Notes: generated from the sequence alone by a model not told the origin. 64,000 nt of DNA from Halobacterium wangiae (GCF_021249345.1 NZ_CP089588.1:1488001-1552000), one strand, 5' to 3'; shown: positions 26,401 through 35,830, counted from the first letter of the stretch. Numbers and translations: made by a program.

Positions 26401-27204
26401 TGTTAGTCAGCCTTCACATCACACCGGAAAATGCTTTGTCTGCAGTAAGCCATAAGGGGGGACTCTCTATTTCTCGGAGAACTGCCATCCAGGTTTCGTC
26501 ACGGGGTATGACGAGTGCCCTTCGCGCCCGCTGGCTTTCACCGGTCAAGAATCGCCGGGTGGCGGCGATTTCCAGGGTGCTTGGTGAATGAGTCCGTGTA
26601 TGAGTTTCGTCATGCAGTGTGACAAACGCGGCTTGACCATCAGTTCACGAAGTCGCTAAGCCTGGACAACCCATCGGTTGGTGATCGGACGTTGCGATTG
26701 GATCGCTCGATGCAGAGCGTGACGGGTGTCACTGTGATAGGCCACTCGCGGTTTTTGTTGTGTACTGTGAGTTATCTAGTGCCGTATGGTCGTGCTCAAT
26801 CGACACATATTTGAAATCGACAAGTGTCTCCTCACTCAGTTCCGTCTTATGACCCACTTGGCTGCACGTCCGTTCATTCCTCTCGTTGCAGTCGTCGCGA
26901 CCGCATAGCGACGGCCGGATAGCAGCAGCACTCGGGTTGCCTCACTTCACTACGGATTCCGTAGTCGCACGTACTCAACATGAACCCTAACACAAATGCA
27001 GACCGCCACCGGGTCTTTGGTCGCCTACGATCAGGCCCTCTCTGGACGCCGAATCGATTCGCCTCACGAGGTAGCAACAGTCGATAGACTATCAGTAGTT
27101 CTCTGTCCTGCTGCCCGGACTCACAGTGATAATCCCTGCAGCGGTGGAGATTCGCCCACGTTTGCTGGTGAACAACTGGCGTATTTCTCGGTGGGGCGGT
27201 GGCT
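26401..27204. other. 800-base gene-poor stretch with a hairpin element
   Basis: No intact gene. A perfect 8-bp stem (AATCGCCG/CGGCGATT, 26550-26570) sits in a ~55-base element (26512-26572). A related element is at 32243-32297: both have CCTTC(G/A)CGCCCGC, then CCGGTCA and a GC-rich hairpin. A 44-base segment at 26467-26510 is weakly repeated at 28698-28741, on the other side of the MFS gene. A relic of one or more insertion elements is likely. Confidence 0.4.
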
Positions 27205-28518
27205 ATGAGCCAGCAACAGGACGCAGTGGCTACTGTCGACGCAGATAGATCGTCTCCCTGGAATAACCGGGATTTTCTCCGTCTGTTGTTCGGGCGGTTC
27301 GTCACGAACGCGGGTGACAGCCTCTACACGATTGCTGGCACATGGCTTGTATATGACCTCACGGGGTCGAGTTTCTATACAGGTCTTGCCGGAGCGTTGC
27401 TTCTCTTGCCACCAGCGCTTCAGTTCGTCTCTGGACCCCTTGTCGACCGATGGCCGCTTATCCGGACCCTCGTCTGGACACAGCTAATCCAGGCAGTGCT
27501 CATCCTGTCGATCCCTGTTGCGGCCTACTTCAATCGCCTCACTGTCGAGGTGGTTCTGCTGACGATTCCTCTCCTCTCGTTTCTGAATCAGTTCGTGTAT
27601 CCCGCTCAGAACGCGGCACTCCCTCGAATCGTCGATGAGAGCCAGCTGACCAGTGCCAACTCCGCGTTCTCGTTCGCCAATCAGGGAACGAACATGGTGT
27701 TCGATGCACTCGGTGGTGTACTCATTGCTCTGATTGGAGCTGTCTCGCTGTTCGTTCTCGATTCTATTACGTTCGTTATCGCGGTTCTCTCGTTCGTCGG
27801 TGTTACTGTTCCCGAGCGGTCCGAGACGATCGATGAACGGCCTGCAATCGACGTCTCCGGGTATCTATCCGACCTCCGAGATGGCGTGCAGTGGCTTCGA
27901 GGGACGGTTTTCACCGAAATGATGCTCACCACAGCGGTCACCAACTTCGGCACTGGTGTGATGCTCGCTGTTCTCCCAGGGTTCGCAGCTGCTCGTGGTG
28001 GCTCGATACTCTATGGAGCCTTACTCGGGGCGATCGGGGCGGGGGGGCTCACCGGCGCGCTGGTTGCTTCCCGGTTGATCCACATCAGGTATGGCTCGAT
28101 CCGAATCTTCGGACTCGGGATCGGATTTGTCATGTGGCTTGTCGCGGTCTACTCACCTTGGACAGCACTGACGGTCGTTCTGTTTGGTCTGACAGGAGTC
28201 CCGATGGGTGTCACGAACGTGATGGGTCAGACGCTTATACAGACGGTCACCCCTGAGGATCTTCTTGGCAGGGTCACGTCTGTTGACGCGAGCGTCGGAA
28301 CTCTCACGGTGCCGTTCGGGTCGCTCCTCGGTGGTGTTGCAGGGAGTACCGTCGGGGTCGTACCGACGATGGCAGTCGCTGCGTTCAGCTTTGCGTTCGT
28401 CAGCCTCTACTTCAGCCTTCGACCTCGCTTACGCCGTCTGCCAGCAGTCGACAATATCGAAGAAGAGGCGTTCGTTCTCCGCGAGACGGCTCAATCGCCA
28501 GCGAATAGCGCCGAGTAG
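27205..28518 (+). CDS. MFS transporter
   Basis: From the ATG at 27205 the product is 437 residues with about 12 TM helices. The N-terminal FLRLLFGRFVTNAGDSLYTI and 'GPLVDRWPLIRTL' match the MFS_3/DHA3-like drug exporter branch, with the loop-2 'G..DR' motif. The protein probably exports toxic compounds by proton antiport across the membrane. A GTG six bases upstream is an alternative. The gene stands alone between gene-poor stretches, which suggests transfer. Confidence 0.8.
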   Translation: MSQQQDAVATVDADRSSPWNNRDFLRLLFGRFVTNAGDSLYTIAGTWLVYDLTGSSFYTGLAGALLLLPPALQFVSGPLVDRWPLIRTLVWTQLIQAVLILSIPVAAYFNRLTVEVVLLTIPLLSFLNQFVYPAQNAALPRIVDESQLTSANSAFSFANQGTNMVFDALGGVLIALIGAVSLFVLDSITFVIAVLSFVGVTVPERSETIDERPAIDVSGYLSDLRDGVQWLRGTVFTEMMLTTAVTNFGTGVMLAVLPGFAAARGGSILYGALLGAIGAGGLTGALVASRLIHIRYGSIRIFGLGIGFVMWLVAVYSPWTALTVVLFGLTGVPMGVTNVMGQTLIQTVTPEDLLGRVTSVDASVGTLTVPFGSLLGGVAGSTVGVVPTMAVAAFSFAFVSLYFSLRPRLRRLPAVDNIEEEAFVLRETAQSPANSAE

Positions 28519-28716
28519 GATAGTGAGCATTCGATTCTCTTCGTTGGTTCGAGAAGGGGCTCTATCGATAGGTATTGGCCAGGCGTATGACGATTGACCG
28601 GGAATGATTCTCGGCGAAGGACATCGAAGAGGGAGAGTGGAGCCTGAAGATACGTAGCTCGACGAACGATACCGGTACTGAGCGATAGGAGTCTCTTTCT
28701 ATCTCCCGTAGGGACG

Positions 28717-29121
28717 GTGTCCGGGTTTCGTCACAGGGTATTACTGGTTTCTTCAGGTCCGTCTCTGATAGCGGGGTTTCGACAGATTGCGTCAGGTCGG
28801 GCTGTCGAAGGCCCGGAGTACGTCCTTTCATTCGAGGGGGGTCGTGTCGATTGGCTTTGGGTCCTGTTCGAGGACGTGACCGAGTGCCAGCTAGCGGCGC
28901 TCCGACTCGCACTCGAGCGCGCCTACTACGAACAATCCCGGCGGACGTCACTCCGCGACTTGGCCGAGCAGACTGCCGCTGCACGCTCGACCTACGAGGA
29001 ACACCTCCGGAAAGCGGAGAACAAACTGCTGACGAACGCGGGGCAGTTCCTGCGGCTGGTCACCGCAGCGTCCCCGGCTGATCCACTGGGAGTCTCGGAG
29101 ACCAGAGGGGCTGCCGACTAG
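28717..29121 (+). pseudogene. Truncated bat-type HTH_10 regulator
   Basis: Only the C-terminal DNA-binding part is recognisable: VTECQLAALRLALERAYYEQ, then SRRTSLRDLAEQTAAARSTY and EEHLRKAENKLLTNAGQFLR, the HTH_10 domain of bacterio-opsin-activator-like proteins. The frame before it (about 45 residues) lacks the expected N-terminal sensing domain and opens with a GTG in front of sequence like that around 26480. I read it as a 5'-truncated remnant; a small free-standing HTH protein is the alternative. Confidence 0.5.
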
Positions 29122-29186
29122 GCCACCTGTAGTTCCGGGAAGCCCTGGTCACCCTATTGGTTCGCGAACTTGCTCGCTTGTTCGTC

Positions 29187-29444
29187 TTATTGCTGGTTGG
29201 GGGGTGATTCCTCCCCAATTTTCAGACGCCGAAGAATATACTGGAAGGGCTCGATTTCTTCGTGGTCGACGACAAGTTCGGCAATTGCTGCGAATGGTAT
29301 CGCGACCAGTACGACGACGACGACCATTTCCAGGGTGAACGGTTCGTCCGTAGTGAGCCCGATGGCGAGGAGATCCTCGATAACACCCATTAGTATCCCG
29401 ATGACGAGGAACTCGAGGAAGCGGGCGATATGCCTGCGTTTCAT
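29187..29444 (-). CDS. Small two-TM membrane protein
   Basis: This 85-residue protein starts MKRRHIARFLEFLVIGILMG, a basic head and TM helix, and has a second TM (MVVVVVLVAIPFAAIAELVV) before an acidic tail. It resembles small haloarchaeal membrane proteins of unknown function. It is followed upstream (in its orientation) by R85 copy C at 29505-29588, 60 bases before the ATG. Confidence 0.65.
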   Translation of the reverse strand: MKRRHIARFLEFLVIGILMGVIEDLLAIGLTTDEPFTLEMVVVVVLVAIPFAAIAELVVDHEEIEPFQYILRRLKIGEESPPNQQ

Positions 29445-29504
29445 ACGAAGCCCTTGGGCTCGATTCCGTACAACTTCACCGGGTAGAATTTCCTGAATTC
29501 ACCT

Positions 29505-29588
29505 TCTGCACTACGCAACAATAAGTATCGTAGACCTGGGTTATTCGATAGGGATAGTTTCGAGAACTAGCCGGTAAGCAGGAGTGTG
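29505..29588 (+). repeat. R85 repeat, copy C
   Basis: This copy is diverged but complete: TCTGCACTACGCAAC on the left, GGTTATTCGATAGGG in the core and GCCGGTAAGCAGGAGTGTG on the right. It lies in the intergenic region between the small membrane protein and the histidine kinase hybrid. Confidence 0.6.
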
Positions 29589-29687
29589 AGTACGTTGATT
29601 CGATCGGCCTTGTTGGTACCCTCGAAGCGAGGATGAGTTCAAGTCAGCGTGCTGAATATGGGGTGGACAGTCACTTCTTCCTACGGG

Positions 29688-31076
29688 TTAGCGATCGATT
29701 CCCGTGAGTTCGAAGCGCGCACCGCCTTCATCGCTCTCGGTGATTTTGATCTCCCAGTTATGGTTTTCAGCGATCCCTTTCACGATTGAGAGCCCGTAGC
29801 CTGGACTCCCCTCGTCTGTTGAGTATCCCGACTCGAACACCGTTTTGCGCTCCGTCGGGGGAATCCCTGGGCCGTCATCCTCGATGAAGGCGCCATCATC
29901 GAGCAGGCCGACTCGAATCGTTGACGCGTTCCCGTGGTCGATGGCGTTCCAAAAGAGGTTCTCGAAGAGCCGTTGTAACTGTGATTCGTGCGCTCGTATC
30001 TCCGCGTCCGCGTCAACGATTAGCTCTGTTGATTCCGAGGAGACCGTCTCCCATGCTTGCTCAGCGATCTCCCCGATTGATACCACTGTGAGTGCTAACT
30101 CCTCTCCGCGAGCCAATCGAAGCAGCTCGTCGATGAGGTTCCGCATCCGATTGTGTGCTTTTGCGACTTCGTCAAGGTGCTCGAAATCACCCGTCTCTTG
30201 TGCCAATTGGAGTTTCCCTTCAGCCACGTTGAGGGGGTTTCGAAGGTCGTGCGAAACCGTGTTTGCAAACGATTCGAGGATGTGATTTCGCCGCTCCATT
30301 TCCTGCTCGCGCTCTCGGTTCTGGGTGATGTCCCGGGAGTGTACGAAGAGGCCATCCTCGACGGGATACGCTCGGACTTCAGCCCAGTACCCGAGGGGTT
30401 CGTAATAGGTTTCGAACTCAGTCGGGTCGCCAGCGGCCATCGCATTCTGGAAGCAGTCATACGTCTCAGTCTCAGTGGCATCAGGGAACACGTCCCAGAA
30501 GGTCTCATTGAGGGCATCGTCAGCCGATAAGCCTGTTCTGTTTGCAATCGTTTGATTCCAGTAGATGATTCGCCACTCTGAATTGAGGATGTAGAACCCG
30601 TCGGTTTGCTCGTAGAGAGCAAGCAGCCGATCTTGTGCGATTCGCGCTCGTCGCTCGGATCGGCGCCGACTGACCGCGTTCTGAATAGAGTTTGCGAGTT
30701 GGTCGTACACTTCGGTTCCGCCTTTCTGGACGTAGGATGTTACGCCTGCATCTATGGCTTCGGAGGCGACCTCTTCGCTTCCCTTCCCCGTGAACAGGAT
30801 GAACGGCAGATTGGGATACTCCTCGCGAACGGCGCTGAGTAACTTGATTCCGTCCATTTCGGGCATCTGGTAATCGCTGATGACGCAGTCGATAGGCTCC
30901 GCAGATAACTGGCCTAGTACTTCGCGTGGATTGGTTTCCGTACGCACGTTGAAGCTGTCGGATATTCGTTCCAGGAACTCTGCGGTCAACTCAGACGTTT
31001 GTTCATCATCATCGATGTGGAGAACGAGGATTTGGTCATCCATTGAGGCATCGTCCTGCGTGATTGTCGTGTCCAT
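29688..31076 (-). CDS. Response-regulator/PAS/histidine-kinase hybrid
   Basis: From the ATG at 31076 the product is 462 residues; an in-frame ATG at 31043 gives 451. Order: a receiver domain (VLHIDDDEQTSE with the acidic pair, phosphoacceptor in CVISDYQMPEMDG, and VTSYVQKGG), a PAS domain (~155-260), then HisKA with NTVSHDLRNPLN (His phosphorylation site) and an HATPase with NLFWNAIDHG and DDGPGIPPTER. It is a membrane-free sensor that probably senses a cytoplasmic signal and passes phosphate within a larger network. No output gene adjoins it. Confidence 0.85.
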   Translation of the reverse strand: MDTTITQDDASMDDQILVLHIDDDEQTSELTAEFLERISDSFNVRTETNPREVLGQLSAEPIDCVISDYQMPEMDGIKLLSAVREEYPNLPFILFTGKGSEEVASEAIDAGVTSYVQKGGTEVYDQLANSIQNAVSRRRSERRARIAQDRLLALYEQTDGFYILNSEWRIIYWNQTIANRTGLSADDALNETFWDVFPDATETETYDCFQNAMAAGDPTEFETYYEPLGYWAEVRAYPVEDGLFVHSRDITQNREREQEMERRNHILESFANTVSHDLRNPLNVAEGKLQLAQETGDFEHLDEVAKAHNRMRNLIDELLRLARGEELALTVVSIGEIAEQAWETVSSESTELIVDADAEIRAHESQLQRLFENLFWNAIDHGNASTIRVGLLDDGAFIEDDGPGIPPTERKTVFESGYSTDEGSPGYGLSIVKGIAENHNWEIKITESDEGGARFELTGIDR

Positions 31077-31471
31077 GTTCGTAGCTCTCAGAACAGAACC
31101 GTCCGAGGCTAGCAAACCACGCTAAAAACGCGGATGGAGTTCCTATGGTGTCCATTGCCCGCCTTACAGTGTAAGGAAACGGGCGCCACCTAAGCACACG
31201 CTGTTCCTACTCGGACAATCCCACTGATTGATATTAAACTATTTGGTATATGCAACATCATATCAGATAAGCCCACATTCGGGGATGCGGACTCAACAGC
31301 CATCAACCAGGCCCTCACGGGGCCACTAACGGCCGTATTCCTCGCATAGGGCCGTGTGAGATTGTTCGACCTCGTAAACGACACATTTGATGGCGGGAAA
31401 ATGATAATACTGCTGCCAGACACGTAATCGGGCGAACAGTCAAGTTCATCCTCTATTGGTCACTTCGTCAC

Positions 31472-31515
31472 CTGTACTTAGCAATCTAGGAGGACGTCAG
31501 AGAATACCGATAGTA
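31472..31515 (+). repeat. R85 repeat, partial copy A
   Basis: Only the left half is recognisable: CTGTACTTAGCAATCTAGG, then GTCAGAGAATACCGAT. The right half is diverged. With copy B it brackets the DUF7522-like gene at 31561-31941. Confidence 0.5.
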
Positions 31516-31560
31516 ACTCCAAACGTACGCTTATCCCACTCGCTATCAAATCCGCTTATC

Positions 31561-31941
31561 ATGGTCGAAGAGACGGCAGAACTGCTCGCAGAGTACGTGT
31601 ATGACCTCGTTGGCGACGGTCTCCGGACCGTGGTCATCGTCAGCAATGACGATCACGAGGTCTACTATCTCAACGACGACCTTCAACAGGAATACACGAG
31701 AGAAACCTACGCGGAGGTCGTCGACACCTTCCGGCTCGAAGACCCGTTTCTCTCGCCTGAACTTGCAGGCAAACCGGTCGGCGAACGACGCGCCCTCATC
31801 GATTATCACGAGAAGGCGTGTGTCATCCAGCTCCCGTATTCAGACTCAGAAACGATTCTCATCAGCGTTTCGCGAGACGCCGGTCGAGACTTGATCGAAT
31901 TCGTCGAGTCGTGTCGAGAAATCGTACGAGAGCAAGCCTAG
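31561..31941 (+). CDS. DUF7522-like protein, bracketed by R85 repeats
   Basis: From the ATG at 31561 the product is 126 residues: 'LLAEYVYDLVGDGLRTVVIV', then 'DDHEVYYLNDDLQQEYTRE', then 'EKACVIQLPYSDSETILISV'. This matches a haloarchaeal family of small proteins (DUF7522 as I recall it) also seen at 45139-45528. Function unknown. R85 copies A (31472) and B (31978) lie on either side, so this gene resembles a one-gene cassette like those in the array at 50.6-55.1 kb. Confidence 0.6.
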   Translation: MVEETAELLAEYVYDLVGDGLRTVVIVSNDDHEVYYLNDDLQQEYTRETYAEVVDTFRLEDPFLSPELAGKPVGERRALIDYHEKACVIQLPYSDSETILISVSRDAGRDLIEFVESCREIVREQA

Positions 31942-31977
31942 GAACCGACAACACGATTTTGAGCGGTTCGGCCTCGT

Positions 31978-32060
31978 TCTGTACTTCTCACTGCGCCACA
32001 CCTAGGAACAACGAGTGCCGGAGAAGACCGGATTATTCGACAGGGCTAGTTTCGAGAACT
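31978..32060 (+). repeat. R85 repeat, copy B (partial right end)
   Basis: The left end TCTGTACTTCTCACTGCGCC is followed by a longer middle and the shared core GATTATTCGACAGGGCTAG TTTCGAGAACT. The right end then diverges. It begins 37 bases after the DUF7522-like stop codon. Confidence 0.55.
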
Positions 32061-32377
32061 GTGACACGGCCGCTTCGCTTTACCTCCTCGTATCATCAGC
32101 AACGGGTGAATCTCTGATTTCACGCAGTCTCGGTCCGGCGTTTTCCCACGGGTAGCTACCGTCTCCGGAATGCGTGTCTCTTGCCACCGATTTCGGCCGC
32201 TTCCCCCCGTAAACGACAATTCGTTCGTGGGTCGAACGAACGTCCTTCACGCCCGCACCCCATTTCCCGGTCAGAACCGCCCGAAGGCGGTGGGGTGATA
32301 GGACGATGAACGCACTGTTCGTACTTTCGTTCGATTGTCCTGATTATTAGGAACCCTACAGGGATCCACGTGCGTCC
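32061..32377. other. Gene-poor stretch with nested hairpin
   Basis: No gene. At 32256-32297 a nested stem pairs CACCCC with GGGGTG and, inside, ACCGCC with GGCGGT around the loop CGAA. The layout recalls IS200/IS605-type ends and repeats the element at 26512-26572. Confidence 0.45.
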
Positions 32378-33286
32378 TTATTGATGGTCTGCTTGTGCAC
32401 GTGTGTCGACGACGTCGAGATTATCGTCGAGCTCTGCAACGAATTCGTCGTCTGCAAGCGGTATGCGAACGATGAAACTCCACGGATCGGTTTCACGTAT
32501 CTCAGTTGTGTCGTCGGTAACTGCCCATCGGAGTTTCCACTTCGGGATTTCGGTCAGGTCTTTCCCGTGATCGTGGTAGAAAGCCATTGTTGCCGGGTGA
32601 TACAGGAGGACCTGTGAGACGGGAAGGTAGTGGAATCCAGTGCAGTTAGTACATCGGTAGATTGCGTAGACGTCGAGGTCTCGGGTGTCGTGAAGCGAGG
32701 GCAACGTTCCTTCGCCGGAGCGAATTTCGACTGCGACCTCGTTCGCACACCACGGACACTGACCAGCAGTCATGGCACTCAGGACAGTTCGACTCCGTCG
32801 ATGGACCGTTCTGAGTTTCTCACCGGGAGTCTTCCCGACTAAGCCCTGGGTTGGGACATAGATGTCCGTGTAGTTCGCGTCACAGGACCAGCACCGAACG
32901 CGGAACAGTGTCTCGTAGAGATGGGCTTCGACAGGTTCGCCGCAGCGATGACAGTCGGTACCGACAGAAAAGCGATCGATAGAGAGGTCGGCCTGGCTTG
33001 TGAGAAGACCGGCGACGAGCGCGCGGTACAACACCATACCGGGCCACCGAAGTCGGTAGCCGGACTCCTCTTTGGCGACGTAGTTTCCGAGCAGTTTCTG
33101 TAAGTGATAGTTGAATCGGCCCGAATCCCGGACGTTCATACGCGACTTTAGATCCACATACGAAAGACGCGGGATGCCTGTATCGGGCGAGACGGTCGCG
33201 TTCCCGAGTTCTTTGATGATTCGAACTCGGGTCTCGTCCGCGAGAAGTGAAAACGCGGTCTCCTGATCGAACCCTCCGTCGGTCAT
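32378..33286 (-). CDS. ArsR-like regulator with zinc-ribbon tail (DUF7351-like)
   Basis: This 302-residue protein starts with a winged helix (ETAFSLLADETRVRIIKELG, then 'YVDLKSRMNVRDSGRFNYHL' and 'YRLRWPGMVLYRALVAGLL'). Four Cys pairs follow (CHRC, CWSC, CPWC, CTNC), as in DUF7351-type haloarchaeal proteins that fuse an ArsR-like domain to zinc ribbons. A transcriptional regulator is the likely role. The gene reads away from the TIM-barrel gene downstream; 51 bases separate the two. Confidence 0.75.
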   Translation of the reverse strand: MTDGGFDQETAFSLLADETRVRIIKELGNATVSPDTGIPRLSYVDLKSRMNVRDSGRFNYHLQKLLGNYVAKEESGYRLRWPGMVLYRALVAGLLTSQADLSIDRFSVGTDCHRCGEPVEAHLYETLFRVRCWSCDANYTDIYVPTQGLVGKTPGEKLRTVHRRSRTVLSAMTAGQCPWCANEVAVEIRSGEGTLPSLHDTRDLDVYAIYRCTNCTGFHYLPVSQVLLYHPATMAFYHDHGKDLTEIPKWKLRWAVTDDTTEIRETDPWSFIVRIPLADDEFVAELDDNLDVVDTRAQADHQ

Positions 33287-33337
33287 CGTGAGGTGATGGT
33301 ATGCATCACGGGATGTCTCATCCGGTTTGGTATCGCT

Positions 33338-34129
33338 TCAATCACGGCATTGCGTGGAGTACGTTGAAAGTCTGTCGAGGCTCTGTTCGAGCGATGGCCG
33401 GTCGCCGGTAATCACCTCAGCACAGAGACGGCCGGTCCACTCCGGGCCGAGTGCGGCTATGAGCGAGTCGAAGTCGATTGTCCCCGCTCCGAGCGGCAAG
33501 TGTTCGTCGCTCGGGCCGCGCGTATCGTTGAGGTGCACATGCTCAATTCGCTCACGGTATTCGGCGACGAACTTCGTGAGTTTCTCGCTTCCGTCTCCCG
33601 ATACCCGGGCGTGTCCTGTATCGACTACCAGACCGGCAGGTGTCTCCTCGACAACGTGTGTGAGTCCGTCGAGCGTGAACGGCCCGGCTTGAATGTTCTC
33701 GACGCATACCTCGACACCGAGTTGGTCGCCGTAGGCAATTAGTTCGGTCAGTGAGTCGATGACCCCCTCGGTGATCGCTGGCTCGTCGTAAGCGTCTCCC
33801 ATGGCGGCGTGGGACGGGTGTACGACCGCTGCTTCGGCGTTGAGGGTGGCGGCTGCATCGAGACAGTCTCTGTGTGTTTCCAGGACTCCGTGCCGTTGCC
33901 CGCTGAATGGGGACCAGACCGGCACGGTGAATGGGAGGTGTGCGACCAGTCCGACGCTCGGCGCGTCATCGAGCGCGGGGCCGAGTGTCGTTTCGACATG
34001 ATCCGGGTGCGCACGGCCGTCGAATAGGACTTCGACGAAATCGCAGTCCGCTTGGGACACCATTTCGACCGCGTCACTGAACGCCACGCCGTATCCTTCC
34101 GGCACGCTGAGACCAGTTTGAATACTCAT
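33338..34129 (-). CDS. Xylose-isomerase-like TIM-barrel protein
   Basis: The ATG at 34129 gives 263 residues. The signature residues of sugar-phosphate isomerase/epimerase-type TIM barrels are present: 'VGLVAHLPF', 'EAAVVHPSHA', 'VCVENIQAG', 'LVVDTGHARVSG' and 'IEHVHLNDTRGPSDEHLPLG', giving a Glu/Asp/His metal site. The substrate is unknown. It starts only two bases after the purA-like stop codon, so the two products are likely to act in one pathway. Endonuclease IV-type DNA repair is an alternative for this fold. Confidence 0.75.
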   Translation of the reverse strand: MSIQTGLSVPEGYGVAFSDAVEMVSQADCDFVEVLFDGRAHPDHVETTLGPALDDAPSVGLVAHLPFTVPVWSPFSGQRHGVLETHRDCLDAAATLNAEAAVVHPSHAAMGDAYDEPAITEGVIDSLTELIAYGDQLGVEVCVENIQAGPFTLDGLTHVVEETPAGLVVDTGHARVSGDGSEKLTKFVAEYRERIEHVHLNDTRGPSDEHLPLGAGTIDFDSLIAALGPEWTGRLCAEVITGDRPSLEQSLDRLSTYSTQCRD

Positions 34130-34130
34130 C

Positions 34131-35465
34131 TCAGGTCTCCCGCTTAGGCGTTCGTCGCTGCGTGAGCGGATTCTCTTGGATGATCGTCGCCTCCCGACCA
34201 GGACCAACGCCGAGAGCGTATATCGGCACCCCGAGTTCATTACTGACGTACTCCGCGTACGCTCTGACTTCCTCGGGTAGCGCCTCGTAGCCGTCCTCGG
34301 CCAATGCGAGCCAGTCGTGGTCGCCCCACGTCTCGAACTCCTCGTACTGGGGTTCACACTGACTCCACTCATCTGGTGAAGTGGGGGCCGTATCGATGCA
34401 TTCTCCATCTAACTCGTACGCGTCACAGACTCGCAGCTCGTCAAGGCCCGCTAACACATCGAGGTGGCTGAGTGTGATTGCCGTGAACCCATTGACGCGG
34501 GTCGCATACCGCAACAGTGGAAGGTCCAGCCAGCCGGTGCGTCGCGGCCGCCCGGTCACAGTGCCGAACTCGCCTGCTTGCTCGCGGAAATCCGCGGCGT
34601 CCTCCTCATCGAACTCGGTCGGCATCGGTCCGCTTCCAACCCGCGAGAGATACGCCTTCACGACACCGATAATTTCGCCGTCGGAGACAGTCTGCGGTGA
34701 AACCCCCGTACCGACGATTGCACCGCCGGCGGTCGGGTTCGATGATGTCACGAACGGATATATCCCGTGGTCGAGATCGAGCTGCGTCCCTTGTGCGCCC
34801 TCGAAGACAATGGCGGCGTCCTCACGCTGAGCGAGGAATGAGCTCACGTCTACAACAATGTCTTCGCGTTTGAGTCTCTGACTGTAAGTCCGAAACCTCT
34901 CGAATAGTGTTTCTACGTCGAACTCATCACCGGTCTCAATATCGAAGACTGCCTCCGCGACCGCCCGCTTCTGCGGGACGACATGTTCAAGACGCGTTCG
35001 CAATGTTTCTGGGTCAAGTAACTCGCCGATTCGGATTCCACGACGACTGGTTTTGTCCGCGTACGCGGGTCCGATACCGTTGCCCGTTGTTCCGACTGCG
35101 GTCGCGTCGTCGTCTTTTGCAGTCTCCTCTGCTTGGTCGAGTACGCGATGGTACGGGAAGACGACATGGGACCGCTTAGAGACGTATATTTCGGGGTTCA
35201 GTCCCCGATCACGGAGGCTATCGAGTTCAGTGAACAGTGTTTCGAGGTTCACAACACAGCCGTTGCCGAGGACGCCTGTCTTCCCTCGGACAACGCCGCT
35301 TGGAACGAGGCGGAGCGCGTACTCCTCACCGTCGACAGTAATCGTGTGGCCTGCGTTGTTCCCGCCCTGAAAGCGAACGACAATGTCTGCACCAGCACTG
35401 AAAATATCGGTCATCCTCCCTTTTCCTTCGTCCCCGAACCCCGACCCGATTAGTGTCGCATTCAC
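34131..35465 (-). CDS. purA: Divergent adenylosuccinate synthetase
   Basis: This 444-residue protein has all main PurA elements: GFGDEGKGRMTD with the catalytic Asp12, GGNNAGHT with the catalytic His40, GTTGNGIGPAYADK, VFEGAQGTQLDLDHG, and the C-terminal GDHDWLALAEDGYEALP. It differs from the usual haloarchaeal form as I recall it: GTTGNGIGP instead of GTTGRGIGP, and SGFGDEGKG instead of SQLGDEGKG. The enzyme joins IMP and aspartate using GTP. Position in an accessory area and fusion-like coupling with a TIM-barrel gene suggest a second copy rather than the housekeeping gene, though I cannot see the rest of the genome. Confidence 0.8.
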   Translation of the reverse strand: MNATLIGSGFGDEGKGRMTDIFSAGADIVVRFQGGNNAGHTITVDGEEYALRLVPSGVVRGKTGVLGNGCVVNLETLFTELDSLRDRGLNPEIYVSKRSHVVFPYHRVLDQAEETAKDDDATAVGTTGNGIGPAYADKTSRRGIRIGELLDPETLRTRLEHVVPQKRAVAEAVFDIETGDEFDVETLFERFRTYSQRLKREDIVVDVSSFLAQREDAAIVFEGAQGTQLDLDHGIYPFVTSSNPTAGGAIVGTGVSPQTVSDGEIIGVVKAYLSRVGSGPMPTEFDEEDAADFREQAGEFGTVTGRPRRTGWLDLPLLRYATRVNGFTAITLSHLDVLAGLDELRVCDAYELDGECIDTAPTSPDEWSQCEPQYEEFETWGDHDWLALAEDGYEALPEEVRAYAEYVSNELGVPIYALGVGPGREATIIQENPLTQRRTPKRET

Positions 35466-35822
35466 GAGATAGTCATCTGGGGGATACTCATTAACCGTTC
35501 TGTGAAGCGCGATTCACAGCGGCCCGAGTGGGACCAAACTCCCATATAGCTGAGCTGCCAGCTGATCTCTTTACCGGGGGTTGTAACGCAAATTCATCTA
35601 GAAGGGGGGCCAGAGTAGTCGGTTCCGAGACGGGCGATCTCAACTGTCGGGACAACACGAAGGGGAAGCTGAGTTGCTACGTATAGGGTGCATATTCATC
35701 AAGAAGTTACTGAGATTCGTGTACGGCCAGACTCACTGGATATTCTGGGAGAATTGAACCATGGCCTTCGAACGACTTGAGGGGGGTTTCACTGTGCGAA
35801 ACCTATCAGAATTATATATCGG
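35466..35822. other. Intergenic region before the CPBP protease
   Basis: I see no supported gene in about 360 bases. It should contain the purA promoter on the minus side and leads into the CPBP promoter on the plus side. Confidence 0.4.
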
Positions 35823-35830
35823 GCTTATAA
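35823..35830 (+). promoter_or_regulatory. TATA box that decides the CPBP protease start
   Basis: CTTATAAT lies 21-28 bases before the ATG at 35851. It falls inside the longer reading frame that opens at 35761, so the true start is more likely the ATG at 35851 with a near-leaderless transcript. Confidence 0.55.

Noticed and set aside
31190-31460. Fragment of a lost gene
   Set aside because: Short frames read INQALTGPLTAVFLA and RLFDLVNDTFDGGKMIILLP, but stops and a frameshift separate them and I could not identify the family, so no feature is listed.
34131-35465. PurZ-type enzyme of diaminopurine phages
   Set aside because: PurZ lacks the catalytic Asp of the GDEGKG motif, but this protein keeps it, so a normal adenylosuccinate reaction is more likely.
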